Positions 40,565-50,026 are shown, counted from the stretch's first letter. The stretch is DNA of 64,000 nucleotides from an uncultured Lachnospiraceae bacterium (GCA_910588775.1 CAJURH010000013.1:3840-67839); one strand, 5' to 3'. Notes: generated by a model from the letters alone, not told the origin. Made by a program: numbers and translations.

Positions 40565-42703
40565 CTATTCCACTTTACGTTTCATATGTCCTTTCGTAAA
40601 AGAAAAACTATCCGCCGCCACCTTCGCTCCCTGCCCATAGGCTTCCCAAAATGCCTGCGCCACTCTCCTGGTCTGCTCATGGCTTTCAATGGTAAAAGAC
40701 AAAAAGAAGCGGTATAAGCCCATTTTTTGCAGGGTTTCTCTATATTCCAGCAAACCATAGGGCAGACTGTTATAGATAATATTATAACAAAAATCACAGC
40801 AACATTGTACAGGAAATTCTTTTTTGTATCGGTCTGTCAAAAACAGACGCTTTCCCCCATGATCGCATTTTGCCGTGTTTTTTTGCAGGCACTGAGCCGA
40901 GGCCATCAGAGGAATGTACCCGTACACCATCATATAGCTGCGTGAATTATCCCGGTGGGCGATTTCTTTCTGATTCAGTTCCAACGGAACCATGTCGGCC
41001 GCCGCTCCCTGTCTCCTCCAGAAATCCACCGCCCAATCGTTGTAAGTATACAGCCCCGCATCCAGACGACACTTTTTCGCCCAGCCCTTCTCAGCCAGAA
41101 ACTGGAAACTTTCCAGATTCCGCGCCAAAAAACCCTGCGCCCCGTCCTCCAAAGCCTGACTGCACGCCCTGAATATCCTCTCCAAATCCCGGCCCCTGGT
41201 CACGTGAGGCAGCGCCAGAAACCATTTTCTGTGATTTGCCAGCGCACGAAAATATTCTGCCCCTTTCATTTCATATAATTTCTCAAACAAAGGAATGCTC
41301 AAAAACAGCTCCTGAATCCCTTCTATAGCCTCCAACGCCTGTAGCTGCCCTTCCCTTTCACAGGAAGCGGCCAAGATAGCCTGGCTTTTTAAAGCGCTCT
41401 CATCTTTCTGAGATAACTCCCCAGGCGCGGGCAAATCCTCCAGCCTCCTATAGGGCTGCAAAAGCTTTTGCTCCAGCGCCTCTATGCCCTTCCTTCGCAG
41501 ACTGTTTAGCTGGCTCACAGGCAGGAAGAGCTGTTCCTCCATATCCAGCCGGAAATCCTCAAATGAAAAGGGCGTATCCCCGGTTTTACACATTTGGCTC
41601 ACAATCCGTTCCCGGTCTGTGGGCTGGCGAAGCGCTTTTTCCGGCGCATCACCAGAGACGGTCACTTTGCCGTGGCTGGAAGTTACTTCCAGTATAGCAC
41701 GAGAATCGGAAGATAACATTAAATAACCCTTAATTTTTTCTTTTCTTTTTATAATCTCCACCGGACAGTCGCCGGTTTTCTTCTCATTCTCAAAGGCAAT
41801 CATGGACGGCCCAGGCTCCTGCCTATAATATCCCTGGCTGAAACCGCCCCGGTGAAATAGATTTTGCAGAAAATTCAGATCTCTTTTCAACTGCTTTTTG
41901 TCCCACTTTTCTGCGCTCTTGCCCTCCAGACAGTAATCCAGATATTTGCGGTAAACCGACACAGCGCCCGCCACATATTCCGGCTGCTTCATCCGTCCCT
42001 CAATCTTCAGAGAAGACGCGCCCGCCTCTAAAATCTCCGGCAAAAGCTCCACAGTGCGCATGTCTTTCGGACTTAATAGATTGCCTTTTCGCCCTTGCGC
42101 CTGGTAAGGAAGCCTGCACGGCTGGGCGCACCGGCCCCGGTTTCCGCTGCGACCGCCCAATATGCTGCTGAACAGACATTGGCCGGAATAGCAGTAACAC
42201 ATGGCCCCATGGACGAACGTCTCGATTTCCAGAGAAGTCTCTTGCCGAATCCGCCTGATTTCTTCCAGCGTCAGCTCCCGTGCCGTCACCACCCGGACTG
42301 CTCCCTCCCGCTCCAGCATTTTCGCGCCGTTCACCCCGGTGATGGTCATCTGCGTGCTGGCGTGAATGGGAAGCCGGGGAAATCGTTCCCGTATATAGGA
42401 CAAAACCCCCAGATCCTGCACAATCACCCCATCCAGACCCTGCCGGTACAGCGGTAACAGATAAGCGTCCAGCCGCTTAGATAATTCCGGGTTTTTGAAA
42501 AGAGTGTTTACTGTCAGATACAGCCTGCAATTTCTTAAATGCACATAATCAATGGCGCGGCACAGCTCATCTTCGCCAAAGTTTTTCGCATAAGCCCTGG
42601 CCCCAAAATGGGCGCCGCCCAGATAAACCGCATCCGCTCCCGCGCCAATGGCGCCTTCCATGGCCTCCCAGGAGCCTGCCGGAGCCAAAAGTTCCACTGC
42701 CAT
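40565..42703 (-). CDS. U32 family peptidase-like RNA hydroxylation protein
   Basis: A 712-residue protein with a U32 barrel at the N terminus (ELLAPAGSWEAMEGAIGAGA, DAVYLGGAHFGARAYAKNF) and the conserved cysteines in VHGAMCYCYSGQCLFSS and NRGRCAQPCRLPY. The long C-terminal part (DUF3656-like) fits the RlhA/TrhP group. Those proteins hydroxylate cytidine of 23S rRNA or uridine of tRNA using prephenate-derived chemistry; older annotation is collagenase-like peptidase. A Cys cluster near 645-660 (CCCDFCYN) is additional. GAGGTGAG precedes the ATG at 42703. Confidence 0.92.
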   Translation of the reverse strand: MAVELLAPAGSWEAMEGAIGAGADAVYLGGAHFGARAYAKNFGEDELCRAIDYVHLRNCRLYLTVNTLFKNPELSKRLDAYLLPLYRQGLDGVIVQDLGVLSYIRERFPRLPIHASTQMTITGVNGAKMLEREGAVRVVTARELTLEEIRRIRQETSLEIETFVHGAMCYCYSGQCLFSSILGGRSGNRGRCAQPCRLPYQAQGRKGNLLSPKDMRTVELLPEILEAGASSLKIEGRMKQPEYVAGAVSVYRKYLDYCLEGKSAEKWDKKQLKRDLNFLQNLFHRGGFSQGYYRQEPGPSMIAFENEKKTGDCPVEIIKRKEKIKGYLMLSSDSRAILEVTSSHGKVTVSGDAPEKALRQPTDRERIVSQMCKTGDTPFSFEDFRLDMEEQLFLPVSQLNSLRRKGIEALEQKLLQPYRRLEDLPAPGELSQKDESALKSQAILAASCEREGQLQALEAIEGIQELFLSIPLFEKLYEMKGAEYFRALANHRKWFLALPHVTRGRDLERIFRACSQALEDGAQGFLARNLESFQFLAEKGWAKKCRLDAGLYTYNDWAVDFWRRQGAAADMVPLELNQKEIAHRDNSRSYMMVYGYIPLMASAQCLQKNTAKCDHGGKRLFLTDRYKKEFPVQCCCDFCYNIIYNSLPYGLLEYRETLQKMGLYRFFLSFTIESHEQTRRVAQAFWEAYGQGAKVAADSFSFTKGHMKRKVE

Positions 42704-42725
42704 TTTCTCACCTCCCGCTCTTATT

Positions 42726-42770
42726 GAAAAAAAGAAGCTGTCCCACACATTTTTGGAGACAGCCGACCTT
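42726..42770 (-). terminator. Terminator after zapA
   Basis: Minus strand GCTGTC/GACAGC arms with flanking AAAAGG, ending in CTTTTTTT. Confidence 0.7.
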
Positions 42771-43127
42771 TTACTTTTCTAATCTCTTATGGAGCTTTTC
42801 CTGTTCCTGCTCCAATTCCTCTATTTTCATCTTTAAGGACACCAATTCATGTTTCAGATCATACATTTCCTGATCCTTCTGGCTTAGCTCCTGTTCCAGG
42901 ATCTCCGCCTGTTTCTTGGCTTTGAAGAAATCATCGCTGATGTTCAGGCTCAACAGCATATGCTTCATCTCCATGGGCTGTCTGGAATACCCAGGAAGTT
43001 CACTGAATTCTTCCAGCTTCCCATTCATATAATTGGCAACCTTCTGCAGATAATCTGAGCTTTCGTACCCTCCCAGCGTGATCACTTTCCCGCCAATGAC
43101 TACCTGCGCCGTATTCTTGCCCGCCAT
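42771..43127 (-). CDS. zapA: Cell division protein ZapA
   Basis: A 118-residue FtsZ-ring stabiliser. N-terminal part TAQVVIGGKVITLGGYESSD and the LQKVANYMNGKLEEF helix are typical of the family; a C-terminal coiled coil follows (LEQELSQKDQEMYDLKHEL). AAGGAGG precedes the ATG. It follows ruvB by 74 bases and ends the ruvA-ruvB-zapA transcript. Confidence 0.9.
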   Translation of the reverse strand: MAGKNTAQVVIGGKVITLGGYESSDYLQKVANYMNGKLEEFSELPGYSRQPMEMKHMLLSLNISDDFFKAKKQAEILEQELSQKDQEMYDLKHELVSLKMKIEELEQEQEKLHKRLEK

Positions 43128-43201
43128 CCCAAGCCTCCTTTGTACTTTCTGATATTCTCCTCATCCTATTATAATCGAATTTTGCAGAAAAACAACCTTT
43201 T

Positions 43202-44200
43202 TTATTCCAGCCGTGAAATCCCCAGATGGGAATAGGCCAGATCCCCCGCCACTCTTCCCCTGGGCGTGCGGCTGATAAAGCCATTTTGCAACAAATACGG
43301 CTCGTACACATCTTCCAGCGTTCCGGAGTCCTCGCCGATGGAAGCCGCCAGCGTATCCAGTCCCACCGGACCTCCCTGAAAATTCACAATCAGCGTCTTT
43401 AAGATCTTCCGATCCACCTGATCCAGCCCGTACTGATCCACCTCCAAAAGATCCAGACCAAATGAAGCCACTTCCTCCGTAATCCTGCCGTCGTACTTCA
43501 CCTGGGCAAAATCCCGGATACGCTTTAACAGCCGATTGGCCAGCCTGGGCGTTCCCCTGGCGCGGCGGGCAATCTGCATGGCGCCCTTCTCGTCGATTTC
43601 CACTTGCAAAACCTGCGCCGAACGCAGCACAATGGCGCTAAGCTCTTTCGGATCGTAAAACTCCAAATGCTGGGTCACGCCGAAGCGATCCCTCAGAGGC
43701 GCCGTCAAAAGCCCCGCCCGGGTGGTGGCGCCCACCAGGGTGAATCGGGGCAGATCCAGTCGGATGGAGTGGGCGGTGGCCCCTCTTCCGATCACAATGT
43801 CAACGGCAAAATCCTCCATGGCCGGGTACAACGCTTCCTCCACCTGACGGTTGAGCCGGTGAATCTCATCCACAAAAAGCACGTCCCCTTCCTGCAGGTT
43901 ATTGAGCACAGCCACCATGTCCCCCGGCTTCTCGATGGCAGGCCCGGACGTAACCTTCATATGGACCTGCATCTCATTGGCGATAATCCCGGACAGAGTG
44001 GTCTTCCCCAATCCCGGCGGCCCGTAGAAAAGCACATGATCCAGCGGGTCCTGCCGCTGTCTGGCCGCCTCAATATATATTTTCAGCGTGCGTTTAATCT
44101 TCTCCTGCCCTATGTATTCTTCCAAGGTTTGCGGCCGCAGGCTTCCCTCCAGACGTATGTCCTCTTCCATAGCCTCCGTGGCAATCATTCTCTTTCCCAT
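43202..44200 (-). CDS. ruvB: Holliday junction ATP-dependent helicase RuvB
   Basis: A 332-residue AAA+ motor. Motifs: SLRPQTLEEYIGQEKIKRTL, Walker A LFYGPPGLGKTTLSGIIANE, Walker B LFVDEIHRLNRQVEEAL, sensor I VGATTRAGLLTAPLRDRFG, arginine finger region and the winged helix end GFISRTPRGRVAGDLAY. It drives branch migration with RuvA, encoded just upstream. No ruvC is present; RecU (19.8 kb) fills that role in Firmicutes. Confidence 0.98.
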   Translation of the reverse strand: MGKRMIATEAMEEDIRLEGSLRPQTLEEYIGQEKIKRTLKIYIEAARQRQDPLDHVLFYGPPGLGKTTLSGIIANEMQVHMKVTSGPAIEKPGDMVAVLNNLQEGDVLFVDEIHRLNRQVEEALYPAMEDFAVDIVIGRGATAHSIRLDLPRFTLVGATTRAGLLTAPLRDRFGVTQHLEFYDPKELSAIVLRSAQVLQVEIDEKGAMQIARRARGTPRLANRLLKRIRDFAQVKYDGRITEEVASFGLDLLEVDQYGLDQVDRKILKTLIVNFQGGPVGLDTLAASIGEDSGTLEDVYEPYLLQNGFISRTPRGRVAGDLAYSHLGISRLE

Positions 44201-44230
44201 CTGTCAAAAAACCTCTCCCAAACCATTTCT

Positions 44231-44836
44231 TCAAATCATCTGCTTTAACGCCGCTCTCAACAGGCTCTCCACATCCATATCCTCTTCCGCAGCCGCCTGG
44301 CGCACCGCCTTTAAGGACTCGCTCCTACCGTATCCCAACGCCACCATAGCTTCCACCGCCTCCTGTGCCGCGCCGGACTCTTTCCCGGACTGAGACGCTT
44401 CACTGGAAGATAATTTTTCCTCAAAAGCCTCCTGTAAACAGAGCTTATCCTTCAACTCCAGGATCACCTTCTGCGCCGTCTTCTTGCCGATGCCCGGCGC
44501 TTTGGCGATGGACGCCGCATCGTCTGATAGAACAGCGAAACTTAAATCCTCCCAGGAAAAATGGGACAAAATCCCCATGGCCGCTTTGGGTCCGATACCG
44601 CTAACTCCCAGCAACAGGCGAAAGGCCGACAGGTCATTCTTCGTCAGGAAACCATAGAGCTGCATCGCGTCTTCCCTCACGTTCAGATATGTGTGAATGA
44701 CCCGCTCTTCCCCCGTCTTCCCTATCCGCTCCAGGGAAGAAGCGGGCATGAACACCCGATAGCCGATGTCCCGGCATTCCAATATAACGCTGTCCTTCTC
44801 CACTTCCGTCACGGTTCCTTTCAAATACGCGATCAT
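44231..44836 (-). CDS. ruvA: Holliday junction branch migration protein RuvA
   Basis: A 201-residue junction-binding protein. OB fold (MIAYLKGTVTEVEKDSVILE), two helix-hairpin-helix motifs (LLGVSGIGPKAAMGIL and IAKAPGIGKKTAQKVILELK), a flexible linker and the C-terminal domain III that contacts RuvB (AMVALGYGRSESLKAVRQAA). The ATG at 44836 follows GGAGACG and marks the standard N terminus. Confidence 0.97.
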   Translation of the reverse strand: MIAYLKGTVTEVEKDSVILECRDIGYRVFMPASSLERIGKTGEERVIHTYLNVREDAMQLYGFLTKNDLSAFRLLLGVSGIGPKAAMGILSHFSWEDLSFAVLSDDAASIAKAPGIGKKTAQKVILELKDKLCLQEAFEEKLSSSEASQSGKESGAAQEAVEAMVALGYGRSESLKAVRQAAAEEDMDVESLLRAALKQMI

Positions 44837-45005
44837 TTGGAACGTCTCCTTCCTGCTGTTTCCATAAACAGATTCTAACATAGGCTCTGACAGATTTCAA
44901 CTCCATCAAGAAGGCAAAAATTCTATCCGCAGCTCAAAAAAATATGTTATAATTAAAAATGTCAGTGACTAAAAATATATTTTATAACATGGAAAGGAAA
45001 GAAGT

Positions 45006-46391
45006 ATGAAAATTTTACACAAATGCCTTCTTATGCTAACAGCTTTGCTCTTAGCCATCACGCTGACCCTGCCCGTCTACGCAGCGTCACCGTCTCTAAG
45101 CAAAAAGAACCTTACGCTGACCGTGGGAAAAAGCGCGAAGCTGAAGCTTAAGAACGCCCGCAAAAAGGTAACCTGGTCCTGCAAACCATCCACTGTGGCA
45201 AAAGTCAACTCCACCGGAAAAGTGACGGCCAAAAAAGCCGGGCAAGCCACTGTCACCGCCAAATCCGGCGGCAAGAAATACATATGCAAGGTCACCGTGA
45301 ACAATGCCAGCTCCAAGGCCAGGAACGTCTCCTTCCGGAATCCAACCGGGGGAAGCTTCATCAAAGGCGTCTCCAGCGCCACTGCCAGTTTCACGCTGAA
45401 CTACGCATCCACCGCTGTCCAAGTCCACGTGCAAACCATGAGCGGGTCCACCGTTTACACAAAAACTTTTGCTAAATGCAAAGAAAATAAACCGTATTCC
45501 TTCACCTGGAACGGCAAAAATAAAAAGGGAAGCTATGTAAATAGCGGCAATTACCGTCTGTGCATCGTGGCCGGAAAGACCAAAACCTACTCTTCCCAAC
45601 TGAAATTCTACACCACCAAAGATTTTCGCGGCGGCGACGGTTCCCGAAGCAATCCCTATCAGGTGGCCACTCTGGCGCAACTTCGAAACGTGAATCGGTA
45701 CAACGGAAAATATTTTGTGCAGGTGGCCAATATCGACGGCGACAGCGCCAACTTCAACCCCATGTACACCGCGGATAATCCATTCATAGGGGTTTACGAT
45801 GGGAAAAACTATACGATTTCCAACCTGTATTTTCGGAAAAAAGGCGACGCCGGGCTTTTCACCTCACTTGGCGCAAAAGGAATCGTGCAGAATGTGAAAA
45901 TCAATAACTTCAAGTTCGCTTATGGCGAAAGTGAATACCTGCATTTTTCTCATGGCCCAATCGCCGGTTTTAACTACGGAACCATCCGTTCCTGTACCGT
46001 CAGCAACCTTACGATGGACGGCGGCATCGGCACAAGACAGGGCGGCGTCTGCGGAACCAACCAAGGCGTGATCGAGAACTGTAAAGTACGAAATGCCAGT
46101 ATGAAAAACCCTGGATATTCCAATAACAACGCCTGCGCCGCCGGCATTACCGCCGTCAATGGTGAAAATGCCAAAATCGCAGACTGCATAGCGGATTCCA
46201 TTACCGCCACAGGCTGGAAGGCAGGCGGCATCACAGGCGAGAATTATCGCGGAAAAATTATAAGCTGCGGAGTCATCGGAAACTGTTCCCTCAGAGGCGC
46301 CTACCACTATACGGGCGCTATTTGCGGCCATAATATGGGAGAGACCAGCGATTGTTACACTGAAACAGAATATGAACTCTTTGGCTATTAG
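45006..46391 (+). CDS. Secreted protein with bacterial Ig-like domain and GLUG-type repeats
   Basis: A 461-residue exported protein. Signal peptide residues 1-27 (LLMLTALLLAITLTLPVYAA). Residues about 30-98 are a BIg2 domain (KKNLTLTVGKSAKLKLKNA, VTWSCKPSTVAKVNSTGKVT). Residues about 105-205 look like a FlgD-type Ig fold (YSFTWNGKNKKGSYVNSGNY). Residues about 210-461 hold a right-handed beta-helix-like region with GLUG-type motifs (GGVCGTNQGVIENCKV, GGITGENYRGKIISC). There is no sortase motif or wall-binding repeat, so it may be released. AAAGGAAAG precedes the ATG and a TATAAT lies at 44948. A surface or adhesion role is inferred. Confidence 0.85.
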   Translation: MKILHKCLLMLTALLLAITLTLPVYAASPSLSKKNLTLTVGKSAKLKLKNARKKVTWSCKPSTVAKVNSTGKVTAKKAGQATVTAKSGGKKYICKVTVNNASSKARNVSFRNPTGGSFIKGVSSATASFTLNYASTAVQVHVQTMSGSTVYTKTFAKCKENKPYSFTWNGKNKKGSYVNSGNYRLCIVAGKTKTYSSQLKFYTTKDFRGGDGSRSNPYQVATLAQLRNVNRYNGKYFVQVANIDGDSANFNPMYTADNPFIGVYDGKNYTISNLYFRKKGDAGLFTSLGAKGIVQNVKINNFKFAYGESEYLHFSHGPIAGFNYGTIRSCTVSNLTMDGGIGTRQGGVCGTNQGVIENCKVRNASMKNPGYSNNNACAAGITAVNGENAKIADCIADSITATGWKAGGITGENYRGKIISCGVIGNCSLRGAYHYTGAICGHNMGETSDCYTETEYELFGY

Positions 46392-46412
46392 AATCAGACT
46401 TATCTAAAGAAA

Positions 46413-46464
46413 AGCTGCACAGCCAACAGGCCGATCCATCGAATCCCCTGCAGACTGTGCAGCT
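46413..46464 (-). terminator. Hairpin between convergent secreted-protein genes
   Basis: Perfect 10-base arms AGCTGCACAG (46413-46422) and CTGTGCAGCT (46455-46464) with a 32-base loop. The minus side ends in TTTTCTTT. Confidence 0.7.
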
Positions 46465-46477
46465 AAAAACGCATCTT

Positions 46478-46957
46478 CTATCTCTTCTTCAACAACCCCA
46501 GCTTCCGCAGCAAGGGTTTCTTAATCGTGCTGTCCACCCGCAGACCATGATGCATTTTGTACCGTTTTACGGCCTTTTTTGTCTTGGCGCCCATGATGCC
46601 GTTGACTTTTCCGCATTTGTAGCCCAGCTTATTCAGCTTTCTTTGAACTTTTTTCACAGTGGCTTTGCTAACTGTCTGCTTAGAAGCCGCAGGCGCGGAA
46701 TAAGCATAAGGACAGACCCCGTTATTATGCAGGTGCGCGGCATGGCCATCACAATAGTAGTAACACACCCCGGCTCCGCCCCCATTGTAGCCATAACCGC
46801 CTCCATGATGGCCGCCTCCATAGCAGCCACTGCCTCCATGATGGCCATGAGCATACACCGTCTCTGTAAAAGGCTGGCTTACCGCGCCGGATACAGGCGC
46901 CAGAGAGATTGCGCCCGCCAGAGCAACCGCCACCAAGCCATGTGTCATACGTTTCAT
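46478..46957 (-). CDS. Exported His/Cys/Gly-rich protein with peptidoglycan-binding domain
   Basis: A 159-residue protein in three parts. First a signal peptide (residues 1-36, ending near VSGAVS). Then a Gly/His/Tyr-rich stretch with HGHHGGSGCYGGGHHGGGYG, leading to CYYYCDGHAAHLHNNGVCPY, a Cys/His cluster that could bind zinc or another metal. Last a peptidoglycan_binding_1 domain (VQRKLNKLGYKCGKVNGIMG, KTKKAVKRYKMHHGL). The ATG at 46957 follows AAAGGAG; one six codons earlier has no site. By family knowledge the last domain attaches proteins to the wall. No catalytic domain is present, so a metal-binding or scaffold role is inferred. Confidence 0.82.
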   Translation of the reverse strand: MKRMTHGLVAVALAGAISLAPVSGAVSQPFTETVYAHGHHGGSGCYGGGHHGGGYGYNGGGAGVCYYYCDGHAAHLHNNGVCPYAYSAPAASKQTVSKATVKKVQRKLNKLGYKCGKVNGIMGAKTKKAVKRYKMHHGLRVDSTIKKPLLRKLGLLKKR

Positions 46958-47081
46958 ACTAAAACTCCTTTCCATATAACATTGAATCTTATCGCTCTTT
47001 TATTGTAATACATAGCGGATAAAAATGGTATAGAATAATATAACAAAATTTTGTCTCTATTTTTTATGATCCCAATATCGG

Positions 47082-47110
47082 TTGCCAATAAAATAGGAAA
47101 ATGATATACT
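47082..47110 (+). promoter_or_regulatory. Promoter of the solute-binding protein/chemoreceptor pair
   Basis: TTGCCA at 47082-47087, 17 bases, TATACT at 47105-47110, 33 bases before the ATG. Confidence 0.65.
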
Positions 47111-47143
47111 CATATTTAGAAAAAACAGGAAGGAAAGATACAT

Positions 47144-48382
47144 ATGAAACGGAAATGTTTTCTCCCACTGCTGGTGGCTGGCGCAATTTTTTTGCTGACA
47201 GCCTGCACTGCCAAGAAAACGCCAACAGCGGACCAGAGCGCCTCTACCACTCCCGACATAAAACTGACTGTCTGGGGCGCCCAGGAAGACGAAGCTCTTT
47301 TACAGGAAATAATCGCCTCATTCCAGAAGCGCTACGCTGACCAGGCGGATTTTGACATTACCTTCCAGGCACAGAGTGAGTCAAGCTGCAAGGACGCTCT
47401 GCTTGCTGATCTGGAAGGCGGGGCGGATGTACTGACTTTCGCCGACGACCAGGTCGCCTCTCTGGCAGCCGCTGGAGCCTTAGACCCCATCGAAGACGAC
47501 GCCCAGATCCGCAGCGCTAACATTCCTGCTTCCATAGAAGCCGCCAGTGTAGACGGCGTCCTCTACGCCTACCCGTTGACAGCCGATAATGGTTATTTTC
47601 TCTACTATAACAAAGAGTATTTTTCAGAAAATGACATAAAGAGTCTGAACGGTATGACAGAAGTTGCCGCGCTGGCTGGACGGAAAGTGTCTATGGACTG
47701 GTCTTCCGCATGGTATGTGTACGCTTTCTTCGGCAACACAGGTCTGGAAGTGGGCCTGAACGAAGACGGCCTTACCAACTATTGCACCTGGAACAGCGTG
47801 GACGGCCCTATTAAAGGCGTAGACGTGGCGCAGGCCATGTTATCCATTGCCGGAAGCTATGGTTTCGCCAACCAGACAGATGAAGAATTCCTGGCTGGAG
47901 TGCAGGATGGTTCCGTCATCGCCGGCGTCAGCGGCGCCTGGAATGCGATGACTGTTGAAGAAATCTGGGGTGAAAACGCCGGGGCCGCCAAACTGCCTGC
48001 CTACACTTGCGCCGGGCAAGAGATACAGATGGCCTCCTTTTCCGGATGTAAGCTTGTGGGCGTAAACGCCTACTCCAAACACCCCAAATGGGCGGCTCAG
48101 CTGGCCCAGTGGATAACCAGCGAGGAAAACCAAACCCTCCGCTTCTCCATGCGGGGACAGGGTCCCTCCAACATCAATGCCGCCAACTCCCCGGAGGTAC
48201 AGGCCTCACCCGCCATGGCCGCTTTGCTGGCCCAGTCCGAATTTTCCCAACTTCAGAGAGTGGGAGGAAAAATCTGGGACCCGGTGGCTGTATTTGCCGG
48301 TAACATGGCCCAGGGGAATCCTTCCGGCGCATCGCTACAGGCACAGTTAGACCATATGGTGGAAGAAGTGACGGCGCGATAG
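47144..48382 (+). CDS. Extracellular solute-binding lipoprotein (sugar ABC type)
   Basis: A 412-residue lipoprotein. The lipobox is FLLTACTAKK, with the modified Cys at residue 21. The mature protein follows the cluster 1 solute-binding fold for sugars or oligosaccharides: IKLTVWGAQEDEALLQEIIA, ADVLTFADDQVASLAAAGAL, a GVSGAWNAMTVEEI segment, and the C-terminal RGQGPSNINAANSPEV. No ABC permease or ATPase gene is near. Instead a chemoreceptor follows by 41 bases on the same transcript. The protein may therefore present ligand to the receptor rather than to a transporter, although it could also serve a permease encoded elsewhere. Confidence 0.88.
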   Translation: MKRKCFLPLLVAGAIFLLTACTAKKTPTADQSASTTPDIKLTVWGAQEDEALLQEIIASFQKRYADQADFDITFQAQSESSCKDALLADLEGGADVLTFADDQVASLAAAGALDPIEDDAQIRSANIPASIEAASVDGVLYAYPLTADNGYFLYYNKEYFSENDIKSLNGMTEVAALAGRKVSMDWSSAWYVYAFFGNTGLEVGLNEDGLTNYCTWNSVDGPIKGVDVAQAMLSIAGSYGFANQTDEEFLAGVQDGSVIAGVSGAWNAMTVEEIWGENAGAAKLPAYTCAGQEIQMASFSGCKLVGVNAYSKHPKWAAQLAQWITSEENQTLRFSMRGQGPSNINAANSPEVQASPAMAALLAQSEFSQLQRVGGKIWDPVAVFAGNMAQGNPSGASLQAQLDHMVEEVTAR

Positions 48383-48423
48383 AAAACCGCAATCGCAACT
48401 ATGGAGAAGATGGAGGAAACCAC

Positions 48424-50010
48424 ATGAAAGGCAAACGGACATTACAACAGCGATTGATTTTTCCCATTGTGCTGTTGGGACTGATCACACTGCTGTCCAA
48501 TATATTGGCAGTATTCGGCATCAACAATGTCAACTCCAACGCTGGAACCATTGTGGACGAATACATGGTCAGTGAGGCGAAGCTGGAGGAGATCCGCCGC
48601 TCTATGATGGATATTCACCGATTGGCGTTATCTCATATTGTGGCTGCGGACCACGCCACCATGATCCGGCTGGTGCAGGAAATCAAGGCAAAAGAAACCG
48701 CATTGGATAAAAAACTGACCGCCTATAAAAAGTACATAACACAGAAAGATTCCGAACTCTACCAAACCCTTTTAGAAGATTATGAATCTTTCAAGCATTC
48801 GTTAATCGGGTTGGTCTGCGCCAGCGCCGATCACAAAACCCAGGAAGCTTATGCAATGGCAAATGGAGACGTCGCTTCTTACAGTGGCGCCACGGAAAAC
48901 AACATCGACGCGCTCTATGCTTCTGTGCGGGAACAGGCCCGCAGGGCTAGAAACCGTCTCTCTGCCGTTTATATTTCTTCCCTAGTCATCAGCGCCGTCA
49001 CGCTTTTGTGCGGAATCTTCCTGATTGTGGCCGCTTTTCGCATTGTAAAGAAATCTGTGATCGAGCCCATACGGGGCGCCATGGATACACTTCAGGACAG
49101 CTCCCAGCGCATCAGCGGCGTGGTGGGCGATGTGCGCACCCGGACCCAGAGTTCGAACGATAGCGTGCAAGGACTTTACGGTCTGACCGCGCAGCTCTCA
49201 GCGGCCCTTGAGGAAATCGCCAGCAGCGCATCCATCATACGGACCAGCGCCGCCGAAACGCAAAACGACGTGGCAAATATGGCTCAAGAGTGCTCTGCCA
49301 TCACCGCCTATTCCACAGACATGCGGGGACGCGCCCAGGAAATAGAACAGTCCGCCCAGGAACAGATTGACGCAATCCGGACGCGGACTGAGGAAATCCT
49401 GTCTGTACTGGACGGCGCCATTAAAAAGAGTCAGAACGTAGACCAAATCGGTATTTTAGTAAAGGATATCCTAGCCATATCCTCTTCCACGGACCTCATC
49501 GCCATCAACGCCTCCATTGAAGCTATGCGGGCGGGAACGGATGGAAAGGGATTCGTGGCCGTAGCCCGGGAGATTCGCCAGTTAGCCGATATCTGCTCCA
49601 AAACCGCAACCCACATCCAAGAAGTCAGCGCAGTCGTGACCGAAGCGGTGGAATATCTAAGTGACAGTGCGCAGCAACTGGTCAACTATCTGAACAGCGA
49701 TATTCTGTCCCAATTCGAACAATCCGTCCGATCCGGACAGCAGTATCGGGAAGACGCCAACTACATTGAACGCTCCATCGAAGCTTTCAGCGGCCGGGTG
49801 GAACGACTCCACAACACAATGGATGAAGTCTCTGGCTCCATCTCAAACATATCCGCCGCCATTGACAACGCGGCGTCCGGCGTTAGCGGCGCATCCGGCA
49901 ACGCCAAGAGCCTGGTGGACGATATGGCAGGCATCACCGCCCGGATGCATACCAACCAGGAAATTGTAGGCGAACTGCAAAAACAAATGGATGTATTTGC
50001 AAACCTGTAA
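48424..50010 (+). CDS. Methyl-accepting chemotaxis protein, divergent signalling tip
   Basis: A 528-residue membrane receptor. Transmembrane helices lie at about 12-33 and 186-207. Between them is a 4-helix-bundle sensor domain with charged Lys/Glu helices. The cytoplasmic part (about 230-528) is the MCP signalling coiled coil with the hairpin tip STDLIAINASIEAMRAG followed by GKGFVAVAREIRQLAD. Compared with the usual QTNLLALNAS-type tip, the QTN becomes STD, so binding to CheW/CheA may be altered. The HAMP region is short or atypical. GGAGG precedes the ATG. It is co-transcribed with the solute-binding protein. No other chemotaxis gene is in view. Confidence 0.9.
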   Translation: MKGKRTLQQRLIFPIVLLGLITLLSNILAVFGINNVNSNAGTIVDEYMVSEAKLEEIRRSMMDIHRLALSHIVAADHATMIRLVQEIKAKETALDKKLTAYKKYITQKDSELYQTLLEDYESFKHSLIGLVCASADHKTQEAYAMANGDVASYSGATENNIDALYASVREQARRARNRLSAVYISSLVISAVTLLCGIFLIVAAFRIVKKSVIEPIRGAMDTLQDSSQRISGVVGDVRTRTQSSNDSVQGLYGLTAQLSAALEEIASSASIIRTSAAETQNDVANMAQECSAITAYSTDMRGRAQEIEQSAQEQIDAIRTRTEEILSVLDGAIKKSQNVDQIGILVKDILAISSSTDLIAINASIEAMRAGTDGKGFVAVAREIRQLADICSKTATHIQEVSAVVTEAVEYLSDSAQQLVNYLNSDILSQFEQSVRSGQQYREDANYIERSIEAFSGRVERLHNTMDEVSGSISNISAAIDNAASGVSGASGNAKSLVDDMAGITARMHTNQEIVGELQKQMDVFANL

Positions 50011-50026
50011 ACTTTAAACATGCTCC

